Origin: Ficedula albicollis
Taxonomy: Eukaryota > Chordata > Aves > Passeriformes > Muscicapidae
Direction of reading: 5' to 3'
Length of the DNA stretch: 64,000 bases
Assembly: GCF_000247815.1 (NCBI RefSeq)
Contig: NC_021678.1
Span: 27,265,062-27,329,061, forward strand
The position numbers and the translations under genes are program-made. Below the pieces are notes generated by a model. It was not told where the DNA came from, did no database searches, and saw only the letters and a list, made by a program, of their open reading frames with translations. Below are positions 14,101 to 25,637 of this stretch, piece after piece (within the stretch, counting starts at the first letter, position 1; every line of letters begins with the position of its first letter).

Positions 14101-14820
14101 CAACCTGGGAGTGAAAAACAGTTTGCTTATTTTTTTAAAGAACACTTAATTCCTCCTCACAACCTAAAAAACAGTACTCGTGGTTTTAATACAAGAAGAA
14201 ATGTGGATAGAAATAGCTCAGCATCCAATGCTTCTGAGAAAATAAGTCCTTTTTTTGGACATCAACATTGTTCTGGCAGTTTATGGTCTGCTTTGGAATG
14301 GATTTCTTTTGGTTGGGTGTAGGTTTATCAAGGAAATTACCTTTGAGATTGATAGCTTCATGTCAGAAAAACAGTCCTGGTTTTCTCAATTCTATTCAGC
14401 ATCCTATTACTTTTGACATCTTCCCTATACTGCTTTTGAGATTATCACCTGTTTCATTCCTTTTAGTAGCTTGGCTAAGTTTCTGATGAATGTTTCAGAA
14501 AGATTTCATTTGTTCCTCTAAAAAGTCCTAAACTGAATTACTCCAGAGTAGTGCCTCTGCATGTGCCCCCCTTTCCCCTCCAATAACTTCACTCGTCTTG
14601 GGGCTGAAATTCAAAAAGTAATTTCCAACAAGAAACAAATTCTCTTTCTCACAGCTAACAACCCTCACATTTCAGAAAGAACAAGAATGAAGATGACCTC
14701 TTGTGGAATGTCTTAAAAAAGCCTATTTCTTTTTCCCCTTTCCATACCCCAGAAGAGATAATTAAAACTCCTGTAATTTCTTGTTCACTAGTTCATGACT
14801 CTGTGACTCAGGTGCCATGT
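8109..14820. other. Unique non-coding sequence with a long chance open frame
   Basis: No transposon or gene is recognised. The longest open frame is 207 codons at 9116-9739 minus. Its product is rich in Leu, Ile, Phe, Cys and Ser, as expected when an A-rich plus strand is translated in reverse. It shows no known motif and has no orderly domain structure. A 14-base perfect palindrome containing TAATTA lies at 11371-11384. The sub-stretch 13440-13720 has several TAATTA-like cores and may be a conserved non-coding element, but this cannot be tested here. Confidence 0.6.
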
Positions 14821-15317
14821 CTCAAATCCTGAGTTCAGTTCTGGGGCTTTCCATTTAGGAAGGAAATTAAGGTGCTGGAGCAAACCCCTAAAGGGCAAAG
14901 CTGGTGAAAAGTCTGGAGCATGAGTCCTATGAGGAGCAACTGAGGGAGCTGGGGTTGTATAGCCCGGAGAAAAGGAGGTTCAGGGGTGATGTTACTGCTG
15001 TCTGCAACTCACTGGAAGGAGGCTGGAGCAAGGTGGGGGTCAGGCTCTTCTGGACAGCCAGTGGCAGGAGGAAAGGACACAGTCTTAGGTGGTGCCAGGA
15101 AAGATTTAGGTTGGACATTAGGAAGGAATTCTTCAGAAAGGATAATTAGATGTTGGGATGGGCTGCCCAAGGAGGCAGTGGAGTCATTATCCTTGGAAGT
15201 ATTTAAGGGAAGACTGGATATGGCACTCAGTGCCATGGTTTGATTGATGTTTGGTTATAGGTTGGACTCTACCTTAAGGGTTTTTCCAGCCTAATTGATT
15301 CTGTGGTTCTATGATGT
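14821..15317 (+). mobile_element. CR1 LINE, 3' end fragment (sense)
   Basis: This is a 5'-truncated copy of a CR1 non-LTR retrotransposon, about 500 bases covering the end of the second open reading frame and the 3' untranslated region. I recognise the ordered CR1 landmarks AGTTCTGGGGCT, AAGGTGCTGGAGCA, GAGTCCTATGAGGAGCA, AGCCCGGAGAAAAGGAGG, GGTGGGGGTCAGGCTCTTCT, TTGGACATTAGGAAG, GGGCTGCCCAAGGAGGCAG, GGAAGTATTTAAGG and the terminal TTCTATGATG. CR1 is the dominant LINE of birds and other reptiles. The copy has many substitutions and small deletions, so it is an old, immobile fossil. Short open frames at 14904-15243 on both strands are remnants or shadows of it and are not genes. Confidence 0.95.
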
Positions 15318-15412
15318 GTTGCCAGCTGTGCATTCATCAGAGATGTAGAACCAGACCAGTCTCCTCTGCTAGACCTTCCAGCTCTGCACAACTCTCCTAC
15401 AAGTGTCTGGCT

Positions 15413-15458
15413 CTGTTCTGGACCTGTGCTTGTCACTGTTCCGGACCTGTCCTTGTCA
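15413..15458. repeat. Two-copy tandem duplication, period 23
   Basis: The 23-base unit CTGTTCTGGACCTGTGCTT plus GTCA at 15413-15435 is followed at 15436-15458 by a copy with two substitutions. A partial third start (CTGTTCCT) follows. It lies about 100 bases downstream of the CR1 3' end. Confidence 0.9.
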
Positions 15459-18400
15459 CTGTTCCTTTCTTTATTCCTGCTTTCCCACTCTCACTCTGCC
15501 AAACAAAACTGCAACCAGCTAACATTGCTGCAAATGCCTTTCTTTTCCTATCAGTACCAATCTGAATACAGAACAAGCAGTGAACTTGTTGACTGCCATA
15601 CTTAAATCAGAATAACGTTTCTTATCCAGTACATTTGTTTTTATGACCTTGATGACATATTTATAAAATTTGGTTTTTCTGGTTTGTGTTTGCTCATGCA
15701 GCAGCTGTGCTTTGTTCTTTAAAAATAAAGTGTAGTCCTGATGCCTGGCTTATTTTAAACTACACAGGTCTCCCTGGTCATCTAAAAATAACTTTGTAAT
15801 GTTCACATGTAGTAGACATAGAACCATCATTAGACCAAAGATGGTAGCATAAAGGGGTCCTTATCAGGTCTTTGGCTTCTTCTGTAATGGCAATAACTAC
15901 AAAATACACAACAAAACCATAAACAGGCCCTTACTTCCTGTTTGCAAAACACTATGAGCATAAATTAATGTTTTTGTGCAAATAGAATTTGGGTTAAGGA
16001 CACAAATAGACTTTTCCCAGCAGTGATCAAACAATAATGTTTTAAACTTCCCTGAAAAGTCTGGCTCATTATAACCCCTGTAGAGCAATGATAGTGAATA
16101 TTTTGAAGGGAAAAATAATGCTGGAATGTAAACCAAAAAATTCTGATCTCTAAAATACCAATCAATGGCTGTTCTTCTAAATAAGCATAATCCAAACGTT
16201 ATCCAGCATCTGGATCCGAATTATTTCTTAAACCCAGGCCCAAAATATCTAGGTGATCTGATTGTTTTTAGGTTCAGGTTTTTAGGCTGCTTCTCCCTTG
16301 ATGATCCTAGCTCAGAGAAGAGATGTCAGAGGACTTGGACTGCTCAGACACAAAGCAATCAATGTAACAGAATAGATCTGGATTTTAACTATCCAGGCTT
16401 TTTCAGCAGAAGTGTACCAGCCTGGATAAGAGAAAATGCCATGGGTCATCTAACATTTAGAGATGGGCTATGAAGGCTTTGGAAAAATGTTCCAGTTTTC
16501 ATTAACTGGGCATTTCTTTGACAAAATTCAGAAAGGAAAATGTTTTTAAAACAAGACCTTAAGAAACCTGTGTCTATCACAGTTTGAAGAACACCATGAG
16601 CAGTAGAATTAAGAGTGTCTGTCTTTTTATTGATTTGTGTCCCAAAAGACCGCCTTGGTGGACTTAAATGTTTTTAGTAAGGGGTGAGCAGGTGGTTGAA
16701 ACCTTTCTTTTCTCACCTTCTGGTCTTTCCACAAATCCAGTAGGAATTCTGTAACTTTGAGAAAACGATTTCTTCAAACCTCATAGACAACTACATCATT
16801 CCAGAGTTACTGGCAAAAGACAGTCAGAATTGGGTAGAGAAACACATAAAACAAATCACTACATCAAAATGATTTTGGGTGCAAATTCTGCAATACAGGC
16901 ATTTACCACAACAGGAAGCACAGATGCTTTGCTTCTACAGCTGTACATCTAAATTAATATGCTCCATCCCCATGCTGCTTTTCTATAGAAAAGCAAAAGC
17001 ATCAGGTTAAATATGTTGCACAGAAAACAATTAAAATTCAATTAGCAGGAATTTTGGTTGCTTAAGATTTTAAGAATTAATTCTAAAGACCTCAATGCAG
17101 CTGTTCGGAAAGCAGTCAGGGCCTACTTATTTGATGAACTGAACTGGAATATGTAAGTTCTGGTTTTGAAAACCTCTCAACAAATACTTCAGTATGACAA
17201 ACTGTGGATGATAATGGGATATTTTTAGTGTCATGTTTGAGTGCATTACAAGTCTGCTAGCATTCTTTCAGAAGAGGATGAGTCATTACCCACAGAACGC
17301 AATAAATTTAACTTCGTTTTCCGCTTAAGCAATATTATAAAGTTAAACAATTTCCTGAAGTGTGTACTTTATTGAAGTTCATTCTTCACTAAGGCTATAT
17401 TTTTAAACTTAATATTTCTGTCACGTGCCTAGTAGATATCTGACCCACCACAAACCTTCCTATGACATGAATACAGTCTACCTGTATAAGAACCATGCAG
17501 ATTTCAGGGAGAGCTCAGCACCCCACACCACTGTGAGGTCCTGATTGTATTTCATATGTCTTACACAATTTTTAAAGCTTTTCTTTAGCTTCCCTTTAAT
17601 AATTTTTTCAAGCTTTGTCAGTATTTGTCCAGCACCTACAATATTAGAGTTTCCAGCATCACAGTTGTGCCCTATTGTGACAGAAATACAAACATCTTTG
17701 TTGTTTCTTTCTGCAAGTGTGTATGGCTGATACTTTCTGAAACCATCATTGTTGCATTCAAATGAAAAAACAATGCTCTAAGGATATTGCCATCTGATTG
17801 AAATGGAAAGGGTTCTGCCTGTGTGATAATATGAAAAACCATTGTAAGGCATGGCTTCCCACAAAACAGAAGAAAAAATGTTCTGTGGTTTCAGCTGAGC
17901 ATGTGAATTTCACAACAGCATTTCAGGGCTTTCTGCAGCAGCAGTTTTCATAAGTGAAGATGTTTTCACAAATGAAGATAGACTCACACAATTACAGGAG
18001 TGGGGTTTGAACTTCATGGTAGGATGGATGCCCTAGTATTACACACCAGCTCCTAAGAGGAAACTTCTATAGTAGGAACTTTGTGATGTTTATTGAAGTT
18101 TATGTACATATTTTTCCTAGTTCATGGCAGCTCACATGCACAATGTGCTCTCTTGAAAAAACAAAGTCCACTTATATTTTTACACCATTCCAAACAGGGT
18201 GGGTTGGATTTCATGCAATTTAAAACAGCAATGGCACCTCTTGTTTTTGCTTATATTATCACAGAAATCTCATTATGTTTATATAGAGGGATATTTTTTG
18301 TGTTCAGTAAAGGAAAAGCATTCAAAAAAATGTTGTATACAGACTGCAGCTGGGGTGGAGGAGTGAAAAGAACATCCAGAAGACTATCTGTTAGGAAAGT

Positions 18401-20664
18401 TAGGAAGATATTTTCAAAGTAATGATTTATCTAAGAGCACACCTTATTTAGTAACCCTACATCATAACATATGGGAACATGGAAAATTCACCGAAACTAT
18501 GGGAGAAAGGTCCATTCAGAGGACACTGGTAGTGATCTCTAAATATGCTCAGATTGAGAGTCAATCTGCAGATAATCAGATTTTAAAGGCCAGAAGGAAA
18601 CCTTCCACCACCTTGCTTGTTTTCCACAGGAACAGAACCCAGGGTCTCCTGTAATTTGTGTTTAAAGAGTTTTCCAAAAAGATATTCTATATTTAAGGAA
18701 TAAATGAGGTGAATCATTCTCTATTTGGCCTCTGTTGGTGACCTGAAACTCGAGGAAATTTTGTTTTTATTAGCAAGTGTCCCAAAAACAAAGTTTATGC
18801 AGAATAAGCTATTTTCTGAGACTTATAGCATTAAATCCTTTTTATTCTGAGTGCTGAGAACTTTAAAGAGAAGGGAAGAGAACAGAAAGAAATTTGTGGT
18901 GATGAGACTTAGTACATTTCTTCTAATTACTGTGAATATACCTAAAACATGGGGAAAAATGAGCGAGTTTTCTAATAGAGTGGACGGAAAACTGGGATAT
19001 GGGAAGGCCTTCCCTGCTTGGTCAAAATGTGACCAAGGCAAAAGAGAAAATAAAAACCTAGGGTAAGTAAATTGACCTTCATCCTGCTCCAGTGATGTGC
19101 TTGTCACAGCCATTAACTTGACAATGTTCTAGTCCTTGCTTCTGATGGAAGGTGTTAGTTGGGACAGCATTCTAATTCTTTGACCGTTCAAAATATAGAG
19201 CATTTCAAACACAGGAAGAAAAGCTTCTGCATTTCATTAAGCTGCTTTTGGAAGCATGATGGGAAACTGAGATGTATAAGGAGATTGCAATGCTGATGGA
19301 GGCATTTACCAAGTTTCTAGGCTCCACTTGAAATTCAACTCCTGGCCTAGCTTGGCATTGTCTTTGAGCCACGTGAATCTGAGGGAGGGAAAGGAATGTG
19401 AACGAGCCCATTAGCCCAGACATCATAGATCTTGTACTTTTGGGACTTTAGAAATTGACAGCATATGTTGGTAAAAAGCCTGAGACATCAACCAGTTACT
19501 GTTAGGATACAGCTTGTTTATCTGGCTTTAATTTGCTGCAGCTGGTTTGCCTGTGTGAGGCTACACAAGCATGTAAGAGCCTTTGCACTGCCCCACAAAA
19601 TTCCAACTGGACATTCTTGCCATCCTTCACCCCTGGAATGGAATGTAGCACTGGAGTAACAGAACAGCTACTCCCCTTTCAGAGGCACAGTAAAGAGATT
19701 CTAAAGCCATCTCATTTAGTCTGTGGAATGAGAGAAATACATTCTAAAGCCATCTCATTTAGTCTGTGGAATTGCTCAGGTCTCTTGCCAGCTGGAAAGG
19801 GGCTGGCAGCACACACAGGCTTCCAGCCTCTCTCAAACATAACTTTGTTTGATGGCCTGCTCTGATGAGCTGCAAAGGAGAGTCAGGCCCTAAATGAGGA
19901 TGGATGGGCTGCAAGTGCTTGTTTAGTCTGAACTGCCAGCACTCACTAAGTGCCATACACAGCTCAGAAAAGGGAGAAATGCCTCAGAGAGGTCACAGCA
20001 CTGGATACATTGGGCTATATGAGTTGGAAGACACTGCTCCTTGACCACCTCATAGAGGCAAAAGCAAGCAGACTGTTTGGAACTAAGGAACTAAACACAG
20101 ATCCAAGACTCAGGGATCTGGAGAGTAGCAGCTCCACTGCTGCCCCACTGTTCCAAGAGCTGCAGGGGTTGGATGGGCAGCTTGGCCCTGGGGAGCACAG
20201 CAATTCAGCTTCAGTGCTACCTGCTGCTTTTTCACCTTCACAACAGTCACTTAAATTAGCCAGCAATTCCTATGGCAGCAGAGACCCTAATCCAGTTTAA
20301 GACTCCTGCTATTCAATCATTTCGCTTTTGCGTTTGGCTTGATAACCACAGCTTGGCCACCTCTCTCACATTTGTCCTAGTTTCCATAAGCAGCAGCCAG
20401 GGAATTTTCATTGTATTTCCTGAGGGAAATTCCAGCATGATCAAAAATATGACTCTCAATGATTTCCTGTGAATTTCTTGCAGTACATCTATCAACACAA
20501 ACCACAGTCTTTTAAATGAAGACTTTATACAGCAAGATGTTTTTGAATGTTCCTAAAGGGTGAAGGTTTGTGTAAGAGTTTTGGTTACAGAATCCAAGAA
20601 ATCAACAGGCTGCCTATAACCACCTAAAGCATCTGCAGAGGATGTCCTGTCAATGACCCATAAT
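15459..20664. other. Unique non-coding sequence
   Basis: Apart from the duplication at 19698-19772, I recognise nothing in this stretch. Open frames are at most about 116 codons (19950-20300 plus, 109 codons at 18093-18422 plus) and have no recognisable product. Base composition is AT-rich, with a slightly GC-richer patch at about 19780-20270 where overlapping frames on both strands occur by chance. Confidence 0.6.
19698..19772. repeat. Two-copy tandem duplication, period 43
   Basis: A 32-base block beginning ATTCTAAAGCCATCTC and ending CTGTGGAAT occurs at 19698-19729 and again without mismatch at 19741-19772. The copies are separated by 11 bases. Perfect identity suggests a very recent duplication or an assembly duplication. 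Confidence 0.93.
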
Positions 20665-20958
20665 GTTAGATTTTTTGGGGTTGGAAAGAATATCTCAATG
20701 GGGCAGGGACACCTTCCACTAGACCAGGTTGCTCAAAGCCCCATCCAACCTATCTTTGTACAATTCCAGAGCTGGAGCATCCACAACTTCTCTGGGAAAT
20801 GTTCCAGTGCCCCACCAACCTCAGAGTAAGGAATTTTCCCTTAATATCTAATCTCAATTTACCCTCTATTAGCTTACAGACATTCCCCCTCCTTCTATCA
20901 CTACAGGCCCTTGTGGAAAGTCCCTCTCCAGCCCCTTTAGGTACTGGAAGACTGCTAC
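20665..20958 (-). mobile_element. CR1 LINE, 3' end fragment (antisense)
   Basis: Read on the plus strand this is the reverse complement of a CR1 3' region. Landmarks in order are GGGGTTGGAAAGAA, GGGACACCTTCCACTAGACC, AGGTTGCTCAAAGCCCC, GAGCATCCACAACTTCTCTG, GTTCCAGTGCC, TAAGGAATTTTCCCTTAATA and TAGGTACTGGAAGACTGCTA. The block order and spacing match antisense CR1. About 290 bases are preserved, with the element's 3' end near 20665. An open frame at 20750-20977 minus lies within the fossil and is not a gene. Confidence 0.93.
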
Positions 20959-22730
20959 ATATGACATGCATATCCACAATGCAGGGTTATAGATGCTATT
21001 TATGTTAAACCTATGTATTTAAAAACTCTGGAGTTACTTTACTGAAGATCAAAGTACAGCTGAGTTATCTGGTGCATGAGGGAGATGGAGACTATTCAGC
21101 TGGTGATGGATGTACTGTGAGACCAGCACTGGGAAGGAAGATGAGTACAAGCTTTTGACTGTGTTGTGGGGTTGGATAGACACAACACTCATCACCCAAT
21201 CTGGAATTTTCCCATGATATCAACATTAAAACTGTGATGCCATTTCCCTTCTCAGGAAATCACACCAGACTACCTTCTGTGGTCATCCTAGTTTGTATGG
21301 TCCTGCCTGACTGCTTCTAAACAACTTTATTTCCTGGCAAAGGATTGCTTTGGCTTCACTGACAAGAATAAATCCTGCAACTGTTTAGGAAAGAATAACC
21401 CCTTCTAGAATTAGACTACAACTTTCAATGTGAAATTCAATCCAAAATTGTAACTACCCCAAAAGCTGGAATTGTGGTTCAGTTTGTGGCTACTTCTTGC
21501 AACACAGCTTAGACACTACATGAATGAAGTCTAGTTTGTTTACTAACTGAAGGACATACTATGAAAACCACAAATAATAAAAGTATCCCAAATTTTGCAG
21601 GGCACAGACAGTAAAAGCATCAATATATACAGCTATCCCTTAGGAGACTCTGCTCCAGTTATGTCAGGACTATAGACCAATGTCTTCAAATTGGTTTAAC
21701 GTTTTGTGGGCATTTGGTGTACTACTCCACCAAATGTATGTTTTCATTAAAGAAACAGAAATAATTAATATCATGGGCTTTGGTTTTAGTGGTTTTTTCC
21801 ACTCCTTTTTCTGGTAATATAATTTCTGCACTTAAACAAATGCTGCTGCCACAAACAGAATTTTCAGTTGGTGAAAAGAGACAACAGAAAAGAGCAATAA
21901 ATGAGTATCAAGAAACAGAGAGACCAGTGAGAAAAATGCCCCAAACAACAGAATGTGAAAGATGAACAATAATGCTGAGCCAGCAGACTAATAGGAAGCA
22001 GTGGAGTGTTGAATAGTCACAGTGGAAAAGGAAGTATAACCAGCAAATAGAAAGGGATACTGATTCACCACCTGTAGTCCTGTAATCCCAACAGGATGGT
22101 GCTGGATGTTTTTCTGGTCCCTAGAAAAGGCATTGAACAGTCATGAAAATTAGTATGTGGTTCTATAGTTTGTGTTCTGAAGTTTTGAGACTTCTGATCA
22201 GTGGAAGACATTCATGGGGAAAAGATTGCTGGTAGGTGAACTCCACTGGAGCACAGGAGAGGCTGGCAGATTGCTCCCACTCATTTCCTCTAAAGGAGGA
22301 AACTTTCAGGATTTTCTTCGAAACTTAGAGAAAAAAGTCAAGAACAACATGCTACATGAAATGTAACAACAATTAGAAGAATATCAGCATACAGAAAACC
22401 AGATATTAAGGAAACAGATGCTAACATGGAGGAAAACACTTCTGGACAATGCTAAAGTCTGAAGAAAGACTTACTGTGATAGAGAAATAGAATGAATTAA
22501 GAGGAACCAATTTAAGATCCTTATTGCCATGAAATTGTATGGCAAACCAGAAGGAAATACACTGATTAAAGTAGGACATGAAGAGCTATATGGGGTAAAT
22601 AGAAAGAGTAAGGAAAAACAGTTATGACTTAGGTTGCTAAAAGACACTCACTGATCAAAGGGGATAGAAACAAACATGAACTGATCTGAGAGGCTGAAGA
22701 AGAGTAGGTACTATAAAATAACAGGGAAAA
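20959..22730. other. Unique AT-rich sequence between two CR1 fragments
   Basis: No gene or repeat is recognised. The plus strand becomes increasingly purine-rich from about 21860 to 22730, with many GAAA, AGAA and GGAA runs. The longest open frame is 61 codons (21780-21965 plus) and looks spurious. Confidence 0.6.
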
Positions 22731-22890
22731 ATAGAGGTTGGAAGAAACCTTGGAAGCTCACTGGTCCAGCCTCCTGCTCAAAGCAGAGCTAACTTCAAAG
22801 TTAGACCAGGTGGTTCAGGCTTTTTAATGTTGAATTCTGACAATTTTTAAGGATAGAGATTTCACCATCTCTCAAGAGACTCTGCTGGAC
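22731..22890 (-). mobile_element. CR1 LINE, short 3' fragment (antisense)
   Basis: The plus strand reads as antisense CR1 3' sequence: AGAGGTTGGAAGAAACCTTG, CTGGTCCAGCCTCCTGCTC, AAAGCAGAGC, AACTTCAAAGTTAGACCAGG, GTTCAGGC, and then a degraded block resembling the usual AAGGATGGAGATTCCA motif (here AAGGATAGAGATTTCA). It is about 160 bases and more diverged toward its right end, so that boundary is approximate. Confidence 0.87.
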
Positions 22891-23161
22891 TTACATCCAT
22901 GGACTTTTACAGACATTCAAGGTCAGATCTGTTTACAACTTGAAAGCTCTTTGATAGTTTCAACAGATCAATATTACAAGGAAAGATCCCATTCTAAAAG
23001 ACATAAAACTTTCCCATTGGAAACCCAGAACAAACCTTTCCAGTAATATTAAAGGCTGCATCAATTTCTTTGCCAAATAGCAAACAAATCAGTCGAGTGA
23101 CAGCATTTAAAATTTGGTTTAAATTATCATAAATAACAATGTAAGATGTAGAATAAAATAA

Positions 23162-23183
23162 CCTTTGATAGTTTGATCAAAGG
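23162..23183. repeat. Short inverted repeat (8-base arms)
   Basis: CCTTTGAT at 23162-23169 and ATCAAAGG at 23176-23183 form perfect complementary arms around the 6-base spacer AGTTTG. It ends 10 bases before the homopolymer block at 23194. It could form a small hairpin, but an 8-base arm pair is not rare by chance. Confidence 0.8.
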
Positions 23184-23193
23184 TTTAATATAA

Positions 23194-23756
<563 letters not shown>

Positions 23757-24840
23757 CAGAAGGGAAATATACCAGCAGATGCAGTGCAGTGAAAAGTTTG
23801 CAAGTTGATGTTGCTGAACTTCATGTCTAGGGCCCTCTGGAGAGCCCAGATGTTCACTGATTCAGGGACCAGCAGGAGACCGTGCTCTCCAAGACATGCA
23901 AAAGAAGGAAGCCAGGCTCATTATTTTTTGCAGTGTTATTGATGCTTGTAAATAGCTTCATTTATTGTACAGAAGGCTCACTTGGTGTTATTTTGTTAGC
24001 TAGCATTTTTGACAGGCTACAAAGCAATTTATTAATCTGCAAGGAGAATATTTTGTAAATTGTATTTGATGGACCTTGGCATGTCCCAACGGTTTCTACA
24101 AAGTAACTCTGAAAATGGCATTTTTATCTTGTTAATGGATGATGGGCCTTGTTGGCCATATGAAATAAGCTGTCAAAAGAAGTTCCCATTTGCCACAGTG
24201 GAGCTGGGTCCTTGTGATCTGTGTGTCAGACAGACTGAGAGACTGGGGGTAAAACTGAAAGATGCTGACAAAGGAATGTGAGAAAATCAGCAACAGCTTT
24301 CATTCTCACATTTGAGAAAGAATATGTATGGGTCTCAGTTCACTGTTTATTACCTGGAATTATTGTCTATGGATCATTAAATTAAGAGTTTAGTATTATA
24401 AAGGACATAAGGTACAAGTACACCTGAAAAACCTTAACCTTTTTCCTAAAGAAAAGATGTGCAAAGTGAAAGAAGCTGAGGATCCTCAGAGCAGATTAAC
24501 AGATAAGATGGAGCATGAGGCACCTTGGCACCCCAGTCACAGGCTATGGATTGTTTGTGGGCACAGTTCAGGAGTGGATGAACCCCTCTGAAACAGGGGA
24601 CATAGCAGCCATAACATTGTTTTCTTTGGGGCACAGGAATGAAACAGATGATTGAGAAAACTGATGGTAAAGCAAGGGAAGCTCCCAACCAAAATACCAG
24701 GGGTGTCTCCAGCTGACACAGGGAGCATTTCATGGCTGAGCCTTGAGCTGCAGGGCTTTTCCACTGGTGTAAGAGGGTGTCTGTGCTCAGCCATGGGCAT
24801 AAGAAACAGCTAAAACTCCACAAGACTGGCAAAAAAAATG

Positions 24841-24921
24841 GAAACAGTTAAGGTTGCAGTACAAAGAAACTTTCATATTTGAAAACAATTAAGGTTGCAG
24901 TACAAAGAAACTTTCATATTT
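24841..24921. repeat. Two-copy tandem duplication, period 41
   Basis: GAAACAGTTAAGGTTGCAGT begins the first copy at 24841, and GAAAACAATTAAGGTTGCAG begins the second at 24881. After the first few bases a block of about 33 bases (through CTTTCATATTT) is identical. The copies differ by one inserted base and one substitution near their left ends. Confidence 0.93.
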
Positions 24922-25476
24922 TAACCTGTAAAAACCATGTCACAAAAACTTAGAGCTTAAGTGTTACTTGAAAATGAGTTTGGTTTGGAGGAAAAAGCCT
25001 CTTTGATTGTTCTGTTGTATAATGAAGGTAGAAATTTGTGCTTTCTTTGACAAGACAGATGGCTGCAGGGATATTTGATTCTAAACTAATTTCTTCTCCT
25101 GATCCAAACTGAACTACTGCTTTAGCTGTAAAGGGAAAATACTTTTTATTTTCTTTATATTCCTCCTATATAGCTTGAAAAATGTTTGTGTATCTGGGAA
25201 AAAAGTATGACATATCATTTATTGTTTAGATTTTCTGATATGACTTAATGCTGTAAAACAATCTGTCTTAAATGTCTTTATTTTATTAAAAGTATTTGTC
25301 TGTTAGAGAATAAACAGTTCTTTAGGGTAGAATAAAGAATTTTGCAGCAGAATCACAAGGACATTTTAAGTAGTCTAGCTGAGAGCTGGAAAAGGATTAA
25401 AAGAAAGTTTCCCTCAGTTTAAATGGTTTACATTCACTCAGGTCAACTCCTGTTTAACAGGGAGGATTAAAAGAAG

Positions 25477-25637
25477 ACCTCTTTGCACAAAGACAATGAA
25501 CTACAGAAAGGATCCTCAGTTCTGCATTGTCAAATTTTACTTTTTTGGCTCAGAAAACCTCTTTGCACAAAGACAATGAACTACACAAAGGATCCTCAGT
25601 TCTGGCATTGTCAAATTTTACTTTTTTGGCTCAGAAA
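25477..25637. repeat. Two-copy tandem duplication, period 80
   Basis: Copy one at 25477-25556 and copy two at 25557-25637 both start ACCTCTTTGCACAAAGAC and end TTTTTTGGCTCAGAAAA. They differ by one substitution (CTACAGAAAGG versus CTACACAAAGG) and one inserted G (TTCTGCATT versus TTCTGGCATT). This is a recent direct duplication or an assembly duplication. Confidence 0.95.
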
